A stretch of 6,791 nucleotides of DNA from an uncultured Erysipelotrichaceae bacterium (GTDB lineage Bacteria > Bacillota_I > Bacilli_A > Erysipelotrichales > Erysipelotrichaceae). The DNA lies in the NCBI GenBank assembly GCA_937874965.1, contig CALNCD010000165.1, positions 1 to 6,791 of the forward strand. Reading direction: 5' to 3'. The notes beneath the pieces were generated by a model that was given only the letters and a program-made list of their open reading frames with translations, made no database searches and was not told the DNA's origin. Position 1 is the first letter of the stretch. Each line of letters starts with the position of its first letter. A program made the translations under genes and the position numbers. Positions 1 through 5,325 of this stretch are shown here, one piece after another.

Positions 1-402
1 CTTCCTGCCAGCTCCGGCTCTGGAGGATGGCAGCAGTATTTCCTCATCATTGCAGGTTCTGGAGTTCTACTTCTCATTCTGGCCATGGTCATCTTCCGCA
101 AACGGCTTATCGCTCTTGTTTACAGCATCAGAATCCGCTTTGCAAAGACACAAGCCCAGCTTTTCCAGATACTGCTATCCGCTTTGGAAACCCAGAAAGC
201 CCGTCCTAAAGCGATGAGTCTGGAAGTCTATTTAGCTCTCCTTGAAAACCCAGATTCACAGATCACCCAAGCCTTCAAGGATTACCAGGAGATTCTTTAC
301 AACAATGCTGAAAACCCTGAAGCGACGGATTCTCAGAAGAAGGAAACGGCTGCCCAGGTCAAGGCGATTATTATCCGATCCAAACAGAAACAGAGGCCAT
401 GA
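1..402 (+). CDS. C-terminal part of a membrane protein, transglutaminase-like tail (5' end outside window)
   Basis: The reading frame is open from base 1 and stops with TGA at 400-402, so only the last 133 residues are visible and the start lies upstream of the window. The fragment opens with a short Gly/Ser-rich linker, then one membrane helix (about fragment residues 12-32, 'QQYFLIIAGSGVLLLILAMV'), then a basic stop-transfer patch (FRKRL) and a roughly 100-residue cytosolic, mostly helical tail. The tail contains 'MSLEVYLALL' followed by 'QAFKDYQEILYNN'. This resembles the C-terminal segment that follows the last helix in membrane-anchored transglutaminase-like (TgpA/DUF4129-type) proteins, where a 'TP.E' motif precedes a helix with a conserved Tyr pair. 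That assignment is inferred from pattern only; the catalytic domain is not visible. An ATG at 85 lies inside the membrane helix and is unlikely to be a real start. The gene ends just before a terminator. Confidence 0.7.
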   Translation, partial: LPASSGSGGWQQYFLIIAGSGVLLLILAMVIFRKRLIALVYSIRIRFAKTQAQLFQILLSALETQKARPKAMSLEVYLALLENPDSQITQAFKDYQEILYNNAENPEATDSQKKETAAQVKAIIIRSKQKQRP

Positions 403-418
403 CTTGTTCATTCCCTCA

Positions 419-464
419 AAAAAGATCCCTCCAGTAAATCCTGTTTACCGTGAGGGATCTTTTT
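419..464. terminator. Bidirectional intrinsic terminator between convergent genes
   Basis: Thirteen perfectly complementary bases (AAAAAGATCCCTC at 419-431 and GAGGGATCTTTTT at 452-464) flank a second, inner 5-bp helix (GTAAA 434-438 with TTTAC 444-448, loop TCCTG). Read on the plus strand it ends in T5 (460-464). On the minus strand it ends in T6 (complement of 418-423). It therefore fits as a terminator for the partial plus-strand gene ending at 402 and for the minus-strand two-component operon ending at 470. Confidence 0.9.
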
Positions 465-469
465 AACGC

Positions 470-649
470 TTAACGATTATGCTTATCATATTTGATGCTG
501 TAGACACAGACAGAAACCGTCCAAAGCAACAGCACTCCTTTCACGGGCAAAGAAAGGGTAAAGCGCAGCAGATAGCTGGCCAGTACAATCCCCAGAATCA
601 AAACAATACTGCCGATCATAATCAGCGTCATTCGTTTTTCAGACTTCAT
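470..649 (-). CDS. Small two-helix membrane protein (59 aa), coupled to the histidine kinase
   Basis: I do not recognise a named family. The start is ATG at 649 (MKSEKR...), chosen because AAGGAG sits eight bases upstream. An in-frame extension to 769 would run through kinase coding sequence and has no ribosome binding site. The 59-residue product has a short basic N-terminus, a hydrophobic helix at about residues 7-28 (MTLIMIGSIVLILGIVLASY), a short LRFTLSLPVKG turn, a second helix at about 37-51 (GVLLLWTVSVCVYS), and a charged tail (IKYDKHNR). Both ends are probably cytosolic. Its start codon lies inside the last codons of the kinase gene (11-base overlap), so translation is probably coupled and the protein is made alongside the kinase. 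It could be an accessory regulator of the sensor, an effector of its own, or a vestigial membrane protein. It is the last gene before the bidirectional terminator. Confidence 0.72.
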   Translation of the reverse strand: MKSEKRMTLIMIGSIVLILGIVLASYLLRFTLSLPVKGVLLLWTVSVCVYSIKYDKHNR

Positions 650-1988
650 CGTTGTTTTCTCCTTGGATGACATCATCAATCGGGAAGCGCAAGGTGAGCT
701 GGTAATGCAGGGAATCAGCAACGCTGTTGAGGCTTCCTTTGAATATTTCCATAATTTTGGTGCACGCAAGTATTCCGTAGCCCGAGGATGAATTGCTATG
801 GGCCGAGGTGTTCACCCGGTTGGTGAAGGTCAGCAGCAAGGATGACCCATCACTTACGAACGTTATCGCAATTGCTTCGTCAAGATCCGCATATTTACGG
901 ATATTGGAAGTTACGTTGCTGATCAGGCGCTGAAGGTAGAAGGTGTTGCTGTTAATATACGCCAAGCGATTGGATTGAGGGGTTGTGATGGAAAGGTGAG
1001 CCGAACAATCAAAGAGATCATTGCGGATCATCTGGGTCACTGCCTCTGTAAACGCATGGACAAAGAGACGTTCAAACCTGATGTTGTTTTCCTGTTTCAA
1101 GGACAAGGAAGCAAAGAAACCGAAAAGTTCATTCGACATCTCACTGATCTGTGAAACCTTCAAGGAAGCGATTTTAAGGAAGGATTCCAGCTGCTGAGGA
1201 TCACTGTAACGTTTTTCCTCAATCAATGTAAGATAACCCTTGAGAACAGTTAATGGCGTTCGCAGATCATGGGAAAGGTTGGTAATCAGTTCCTGATTCA
1301 TCTGCATCGAGAATTCCAGATCAATTTGATTTTTTTTCAAGGAAGCAATCAGTTCATTGATCTGATGAGACAGTTGACCGATTTCATCCCGTCCAAAATC
1401 ACTCACCTTGAAATCGCTGAAACCTGATTGCATCATATCCAACTCATTGCTGAGAATCTTAAGCTTTCGTGCATAAAGACCGGTGATAAAGAAAATCAGC
1501 AGCCCGAACAGAAGTCCGGAAACCATCAGGCCTACGGACACCGCCAGAATCATGGACTGTGTTTTGACTTCCAGGACCAATTCCAGTTGGTAATCAACGC
1601 CCTCGATGGTCAGGACATCCTGATAATAGCGGTAATCAAGTGTCTCACCGTATTGATCGTCATTAAAGGAATAATTATAGTAATAGACGGCATTGTAATT
1701 CTGATCATAGATTGTAATTGAATAATTTTCATGCTCCTGCAACCAGAGATCCAGCTGCTGGACTGATTCCAGTGATAACGCATGAACATTCACAAATGCT
1801 TGAATCTGTTCAGAACTGGATTGCAGCTCTTCTTGCACCCGTTCACTGCTGGTTTTACCGAGATCCAGCATCTGGGTCACCAAGAAAAGACACAGAAAGA
1901 AGACAAACACGGAAACAGCCAAAGACAGAAGAATGCCGATCATGAGTTTCAGGTGGATATTCATCCGATCATAGAGCTGCCTAAACAA
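639..1988 (-). CDS. Two-component sensor histidine kinase (HAMP, HisKA, divergent HATPase)
   Basis: This is a membrane sensor kinase that would autophosphorylate on His and pass phosphate to the regulator encoded just upstream. I prefer a TTG start at 1988 (449 aa) because GGGGAAGAGG lies eight bases before it. The ATG at 2012 (457 aa) has no good ribosome site and sits deeper inside the regulator gene. Numbering from the TTG: membrane helix about 16-39; extracytoplasmic sensor about 40-145, helical then tyrosine-rich (89-122); second helix 146-172; HAMP about 173-222; phosphoacceptor motif LSHDLRTPLT with His240; N-box ISNVTSNIRKYAD at 356-368 (Asn362); compact glycine loop GYG at 403-405. 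The usual D-x-G-x-G box is absent: FTNRVN with Asn390 occupies that position. The histidine motif and N-box are intact, so it is probably an active kinase. The signal is unknown. The gene overlaps the regulator by 8 bases and the downstream small gene by 11. Confidence 0.9.
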   Translation of the reverse strand: MFRQLYDRMNIHLKLMIGILLSLAVSVFVFFLCLFLVTQMLDLGKTSSERVQEELQSSSEQIQAFVNVHALSLESVQQLDLWLQEHENYSITIYDQNYNAVYYYNYSFNDDQYGETLDYRYYQDVLTIEGVDYQLELVLEVKTQSMILAVSVGLMVSGLLFGLLIFFITGLYARKLKILSNELDMMQSGFSDFKVSDFGRDEIGQLSHQINELIASLKKNQIDLEFSMQMNQELITNLSHDLRTPLTVLKGYLTLIEEKRYSDPQQLESFLKIASLKVSQISEMSNELFGFFASLSLKQENNIRFERLFVHAFTEAVTQMIRNDLFDCSAHLSITTPQSNRLAYINSNTFYLQRLISNVTSNIRKYADLDEAIAITFVSDGSSLLLTFTNRVNTSAHSNSSSGYGILACTKIMEIFKGSLNSVADSLHYQLTLRFPIDDVIQGENNDEV

Positions 1989-2673
1989 TCTGATAGCCTC
2001 TTCCCCAGACATTCAGAAGTATGGTCGGACGTTCTGGATTATCTTCAATTTTCTTACGAAGATTACGGATATGAACCATCACGGTATTGGAGGATGAATA
2101 AAGAAACTTATCCCCCCAGACGGCCTCAAAGATAGTTTCAATGGAGAGGACTTCACCCCGATGCTGAATCAGCAATTCCAGGATCCTGAACTCCCGATCT
2201 GTCAAATCAAGACGAACCCCTTCTTTGTACACTTCATGTGCTTTCAGATCAAGGGTCAGGCTGCGCAAGGTCATCAATGCCGGTTCAGGCTTCAGCGCAG
2301 AGCGATCGCCATAGTCATCATAGCGCCGCAGCAAAGACTTCACCTTGAGGGTCAGATCGGATAACGCGAAGGGTTTTGTCAGGTAATCATCCGCGCCGAC
2401 TTCATAACCTTGAACTTTGTTGGTCATCATTGACTTGGCACTTAAAAATAAAACAGGGATTGAATAGGACTCACGGATACGCGAGCACGTCTCAAATCCA
2501 TCCATTCCTTTCATCATCACATCAAGAATAACCAGACTGAATTCATCATTGATTGTTTCAAGGGCCATTTCGCCACTTTCAACACTCACAACCTGAAACT
2601 GTTCCAGTTCCAATGTCAGCTGAACGAGTTCACGGATATCGCGATCATCGTCCACAACCAGTATTTTACTCAT
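1981..2673 (-). CDS. OmpR/PhoB-family response regulator
   Basis: This 230-residue cytosolic DNA-binding regulator is the expected phosphorylation partner of the adjacent kinase. The receiver domain (about 1-115) has the acidic pocket at Asp8-Asp10 (MSKILVVDDD), phosphoacceptor Asp51 in VILDVMM, the Thr/Ser switch position at Ser78 (LFLSAK) and the invariant Lys100 in LTKPF. The winged-helix domain (about 130-229) shows 'LDLTDREFRILELLIQHRG', the recognition-helix region 'TVMVHIRNLRKKIE' and the closing WGRGYQI. All key residues are present and the length is standard. I chose ATG 2673 because AGGAG lies seven bases upstream; a longer in-frame start at 2697 lacks a site. A perfect extended -10 promoter lies upstream, between this gene and folT, so the pair can be transcribed independently of folT. 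Target genes cannot be read from the sequence. Confidence 0.95.
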   Translation of the reverse strand: MSKILVVDDDRDIRELVQLTLELEQFQVVSVESGEMALETINDEFSLVILDVMMKGMDGFETCSRIRESYSIPVLFLSAKSMMTNKVQGYEVGADDYLTKPFALSDLTLKVKSLLRRYDDYGDRSALKPEPALMTLRSLTLDLKAHEVYKEGVRLDLTDREFRILELLIQHRGEVLSIETIFEAVWGDKFLYSSSNTVMVHIRNLRKKIEDNPERPTILLNVWGRGYQIV

Positions 2674-2697
2674 GGGCACTCTCCTCTCATCATTCAA

Positions 2698-2706
2698 ATT
2701 ATACCA
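2698..2706 (-). promoter_or_regulatory. Extended -10 promoter of the two-component operon
   Basis: The minus strand reads TGGTATAAT, an exact TGn plus consensus -10 hexamer (TATAAT at 2703-2698). The 17-bp-spaced upstream hexamer is poor, which is tolerated with an extended -10. The predicted transcript would start near 2691, leaving a short leader that still holds the AGGAG ribosome site of the regulator. It lies in the 44-bp gap after the folT stop. Confidence 0.7.
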
Positions 2707-2717
2707 TGACTAACGCC

Positions 2718-3236
2718 TTAAAGCCGAGAACGAAGCAGACTTTTCTGATAGCGGCTTACCAGGTTCAACAAGCTGTAAATCAGCAGGACCTCGACCGGAT
2801 ACATCAGCACCGCTTTAAGCGCACGCAAGGAAGAAATCAGGGCACTTCCATACATGATGTTCAGCCAGATCGGAACCAGGACAAAACTGAAGACAACGGT
2901 ATTGACAAGAACCAGAACGAGGACACGGCTGATCTTAATCGGCTTCTGGAACAGAACTAGTCCATAGATCAAACCGCTCAGCAACGCATTGAACGTAAAG
3001 CCCAGGAAGAAAGGACCGCTAGGATTAAGCATATAGCCGATGATATCTGCCAGTACCCCGATGCCCATGGCAGGCCAAGGACCAAGAAGGTATCCGGCCA
3101 AGGCCAGAGCCAGGAAATTAAGGTTGATCTCCAGCAAGGTTCCAATCCGAATGGAAAAGAAGTTCAAGGTTACATCCATTGCGACGAATAAGGCCATCGC
3201 AATGAGCAGACGGGTCGGATTTTTCGGGTTTAACAT
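2718..3236 (-). CDS. folT: Folate-family ECF transporter S component
   Basis: This is a 172-residue integral membrane protein that would capture folate as the substrate-binding subunit of an energy-coupling-factor importer, working with a shared ATPase/T-subunit module that is not in this window. The hallmarks of the FolT group are visible: an N-terminal helix (about 9-28), then 'EINLNFLALALAGYLLGPWP' (36-55), 'GIGVLADIIGYML' (58-70), the family-typical NPSGPFFLGFTFNALLSGLI segment (71-90), a helix at 102-122, the 'WLNIMYG' loop (124-130), and a final basic-hydrophobic segment (about 135-160). The start at ATG 3236 has AGGAG seven bases upstream. The upstream leader has the core motifs of a tetrahydrofolate riboswitch, which independently supports folate as substrate. 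It is followed after 44 bp by the two-component system, so readthrough coexpression is possible, but no terminator was seen between them. Confidence 0.93.
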   Translation of the reverse strand: MLNPKNPTRLLIAMALFVAMDVTLNFFSIRIGTLLEINLNFLALALAGYLLGPWPAMGIGVLADIIGYMLNPSGPFFLGFTFNALLSGLIYGLVLFQKPIKISRVLVLVLVNTVVFSFVLVPIWLNIMYGSALISSLRALKAVLMYPVEVLLIYSLLNLVSRYQKSLLRSRL

Positions 3237-3243
3237 AAAGCAT

Positions 3244-3256
3244 CTCCTCTAAGGAG
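3244..3256 (-). promoter_or_regulatory. Ribosome-site sequestering hairpin of folT
   Basis: On the minus strand CTCCT (3256-3252), loop TAG, and AGGAG (3248-3244) form a perfect 5-bp hairpin that would hide the folT Shine-Dalgarno, which lies seven bases before the ATG. The CTCCT arm is also part of TACTCCT (3258-3252), which is fully complementary to the first seven bases of the leader (AGGAGTA, 3362-3356). Opening and closing of the ribosome site therefore appears to be set by competition between these two pairings. Confidence 0.65.
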
Positions 3257-3362
3257 TACACTCAAAAAAGAGGCGAACGCGACCGGGTACCGCAAGCACA
3301 ACGCTTTTCCTGCTGCAGCAACTTTCCATCTGCAGCTCCTTAACGCACATCGGTCTACTCCT
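3252..3362 (-). promoter_or_regulatory. Tetrahydrofolate (THF-I) riboswitch with translational expression platform
   Basis: The folT leader carries the conserved THF-I elements in order on the minus strand. They are GAGTAGA near the 5' end; P2 strand GACCG (3355-3351) paired with CGGTC (3285-3281); conserved GCGTTAAG (3346-3339); a perfect 7-bp P3 (GCTGCAG 3336-3330 with CTGCAGC 3318-3312) closing the loop ATGGAAAGTTG; a P4 hairpin AAGC-GTTGT-GCTT (3306-3294); and the conserved GCGGTACC (3293-3286). Loop-3 GAA (3326-3324) can pair with UUC (3277-3275), matching the family pseudoknot with changed but complementary bases. P1 can form from AGGAG (3362-3358) and CUCUU (3272-3268, one wobble). The aptamer proper is about 3268-3362; the rest down to 3252 belongs to the switching platform. 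Binding reduced folate is expected to lower folT translation. The aptamer call is from remembered consensus, not a covariance search. Confidence 0.88.
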
Positions 3363-3368
3363 GGTTCA

Positions 3369-3397
3369 ATTCTAATCATTTATGTCTTCTTTGACAA
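3369..3397 (-). promoter_or_regulatory. Promoter of folT
   Basis: The minus strand has TTGTCA (3397-3392), a 17-base spacer, and TAGAAT (3374-3369): five of six matches to each sigma-A hexamer with ideal spacing. Transcription would start about seven bases downstream, at A3362, which is the first base of the riboswitch pairing strand. Confidence 0.8.
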
Positions 3398-3430
3398 GTC
3401 ATGTCTTTGCTTTCGCCGATTTTCATCATC

Positions 3431-3469
3431 CATTCATGCGGATACGGCTTCACCTTTTCGTCATGAATG
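3431..3469. repeat. 8-bp inverted repeat in the folT/argS divergent region
   Basis: CATTCATG at 3431-3438 is perfectly inverted as CATGAATG at 3462-3469, with a 23-base spacer. It lies upstream of both promoters (about 34 bp behind the folT -35 and 9 bp before the argS -35). It could be a weak operator or a chance palindrome. There is no T-tract, so it is not a terminator. The remainder of the gap 3237-3534 is taken up by the two promoters and the riboswitch. Confidence 0.4.
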
Positions 3470-3477
3470 AACAAACC

Positions 3478-3506
3478 TGCACAAACCGGTCCTAATGTGT
3501 TAAAAT
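3478..3506 (+). promoter_or_regulatory. Promoter of argS (extended -10)
   Basis: TAAAAT at 3501-3506 is preceded by TGT, giving an extended -10 (TGTTAAAAT). A partial -35 (TGCACA, 3478-3483) sits 17 bases upstream. The transcript would start near 3513, leaving a leader of only about 20 bases with GGAAAGGAA before the argS ATG. No T-box-like leader fits in this space, so argS here is probably not controlled by a T-box. Confidence 0.65.
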
Positions 3507-3534
3507 CATTCTGGAAGATGGGAAAGGAATTATC

Positions 3535-5295
3535 ATGGAAAAAATCACAGAACGACTCAGTGCCCTGATCGGCGATGCTTTTGTTTCAGCCGGTTTTGAT
3601 TATAGCTTTGGCGAGGTATCCCTCAGTAACCGTAAGGACTTATGCCAATACCAATGCAACGGCAGTTTGAAAGCCGCTAAACAATTCAAGCAAGCTCCTC
3701 TGGCAATTGCCCGCCAGATTGCGCAAATTGTCCAGAATCACCCAATGCTTGCTCGGGTTGAAGCCATCCAGCCCGGCTTTATTAACCTGGATATCCGTGA
3801 TGATTTCCTGGTCAATTACCTCTTGGAGATGAATGCGAGCGAAGCCTTCGGAATTCATCGTGGCCACCAGAATGAAACAATCCTTCTTGACTTTGGAGGA
3901 CCCAATGTCGCCAAGCCGTTGCATGTCGGTCATCTGCGTTCTGCCATCATTGGTGAATCGATAAAACGATTAACCCGCATCTATGGCTATACGACCATCG
4001 GCGATATTCACTTGGGAGATTGGGGTTTGCAGATGGGGCTTGTCATTACTGAATTGCATGAGCGCTATCCTGGGTGGAACTGCTTCGCGGAAGGCTTTTC
4101 CGGCGATTTTGATCCAAGTATCCAGCTGACCAGCGAAATGCTGAATGAAGTCTATCCGACAGCCAGCGCTAAAAGCAAAGCAGACACGTACTACTACGAC
4201 CTCGCCCAGCAGGCAACCTTGGAATTGCAACGGGGAAGAAACGGCTATCGCGTGTTATGGAAAGCCATCGTCCAGACCTCTGTCGACGATATGAAGCTCA
4301 GCTATAACCGCCTTGGCGTCAGCTTTGACCTTTGGTATGGCGAAAGCGATGCCGACCAGTATGTCGGTCAGCTCCTGGAAATTCTGACGCAAAAGAACCT
4401 CATGCGCTTAAGTGAGGGAGCCATGGTCGTGGATGTCGAAGCCGAGGATGACACAGCACCGATGCCGCCGGTCATTATCAAGAAGTCCAACGATTCCATC
4501 ATGTATGCAACCTCAGATCTTGCAACGATTATCGAACGGCAGAAAGACTTTCAGCCGCAGAAAATATGGTATGTCGTGGACAACCGCCAGAATCTCCACT
4601 TTACACAGGTCTTCCGGGTTGCCCGCAAGGCCGATCTGATCCCTGAATCGACCGACCTGCAGTTTTTAGGTTTTGGTACCATGAACGGCAAAGACGGCAA
4701 ACCCTATAAGACCCGTGAAGGCGGCATAATGCGCTTATCCGATCTGATCGACAACGCGAAAGACGCCGCCTACGAAAAGCTCAGTACCAGCGAATATGTC
4801 GTCGGCAATGAACTGGATATCCTGGCTGAAAAAGTCGGTGTTGCTGCAATCAAATTCGGTGATCTGATCAATCATCGGCGCAAGGACTACATCTTTGATC
4901 TCGATAAGTTCTTAGCTTTTGAAGGCAAGACCGGCAGCTACCTGCTCTACAGTATTACCCGGATTAATTCCATCCTTAATAAAGTCCAGCAGAACAACGA
5001 TGAACTTGCGTCACTGGGTACGATTACATCTGACTCTGAACGGCAGCTGATGCTTGTTCTCGCCACGACCCAGGATGTCTTCGATCGCGCCTTGCTGGAA
5101 CAAGCCCCGAACTACATTGCCGAGAACGTATATACAATTGCGGTAAGTTTCTCCAAGTTCTACAGTGAAAACAATATTGTTTTCGAAAAAGACAAAGAAA
5201 CCCAGGCTGGCTGGATTTCCTTATTGAAACTGACCCGGAAGATTATGATCTTCCATCTTGATATCCTCGGGATTGAAACTGTCGAAAACATGTAA
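3535..5295 (+). CDS. argS: Arginine--tRNA ligase (class I)
   Basis: This cytosolic enzyme charges tRNA-Arg with arginine using ATP. The 586-residue length is normal for bacterial ArgRS. Domains in order: N-terminal additional domain (about 1-100) for tRNA D-loop contact, ending 'ARVEAIQPGFINLDI'; catalytic Rossmann fold with GGPNVAKPLHVGHLRS, holding the HIGH motif as HVGH at 130-133; conserved 'GDIHLGDWGLQMGL' (156-169); the KMSKS-equivalent loop GKPYKTREGG (388-397), relaxed as in many ArgRS; then the helical DALR anticodon-binding domain from about residue 465 (GSYLLYSITRINSIL) to the end. The start at ATG 3535 follows GGAAAGGAA at 3521-3529. All catalytic motifs are intact. It is a single-gene unit, divergent from folT, and closed by its own terminator. 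Confidence 0.97.
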   Translation: MEKITERLSALIGDAFVSAGFDYSFGEVSLSNRKDLCQYQCNGSLKAAKQFKQAPLAIARQIAQIVQNHPMLARVEAIQPGFINLDIRDDFLVNYLLEMNASEAFGIHRGHQNETILLDFGGPNVAKPLHVGHLRSAIIGESIKRLTRIYGYTTIGDIHLGDWGLQMGLVITELHERYPGWNCFAEGFSGDFDPSIQLTSEMLNEVYPTASAKSKADTYYYDLAQQATLELQRGRNGYRVLWKAIVQTSVDDMKLSYNRLGVSFDLWYGESDADQYVGQLLEILTQKNLMRLSEGAMVVDVEAEDDTAPMPPVIIKKSNDSIMYATSDLATIIERQKDFQPQKIWYVVDNRQNLHFTQVFRVARKADLIPESTDLQFLGFGTMNGKDGKPYKTREGGIMRLSDLIDNAKDAAYEKLSTSEYVVGNELDILAEKVGVAAIKFGDLINHRRKDYIFDLDKFLAFEGKTGSYLLYSITRINSILNKVQQNNDELASLGTITSDSERQLMLVLATTQDVFDRALLEQAPNYIAENVYTIAVSFSKFYSENNIVFEKDKETQAGWISLLKLTRKIMIFHLDILGIETVENM

Positions 5296-5325
5296 GCAAA
5301 GCAATTCAATCGCTTTGCTTTTTTT
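5294..5325 (+). terminator. Intrinsic terminator of argS
   Basis: A 9-bp perfect stem (AAGCAAAGC 5294-5302 with GCTTTGCTT 5312-5320, nine-base loop) runs into seven T residues (5319-5325), and the stem begins inside the argS stop codon. The minus-strand reading lacks a downstream T-tract, so it should act mainly on argS. The stop codon of the convergent membrane-protein gene (5324-5326) abuts it. Confidence 0.9.

Noticed and set aside
650..769. N-terminal extension of the small membrane protein to 99 aa
   Set aside because: It lies inside the kinase coding sequence in another frame and has no ribosome site, while ATG 649 has AAGGAG at good spacing.
1782..2135. Plus-strand open frame of 117 codons, and other plus-strand frames within 1428-2960
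   Set aside because: They are antisense to the kinase, regulator and folT genes and have low-complexity Gln/His/Arg-rich translations without ribosome sites; treated as shadows.
3264..3280. T6 run in the folT leader as an intrinsic terminator
   Set aside because: No stable GC-rich hairpin ends directly before the run on the minus strand once P2 and the pseudoknot are assigned. Control through the ribosome site explains the sequence better, although a transcriptional component is not excluded.
3391..3420. Plus-strand TTGACA at 3391-3396 as an argS -35 element
   Set aside because: There is no -10-like hexamer 16-18 bases downstream; the same bases serve the folT promoter on the other strand, and argS has a better extended -10 at 3498-3506.
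3478..3534. T-box leader for argS
   Set aside because: The gap between the predicted transcription start and the ATG is about 20 bases, far too short for a T-box.
3970..4230. Minus-strand open frames inside argS (also 3640-3933)
   Set aside because: They are antisense to a well-supported argS and show no recognisable motif or ribosome site.
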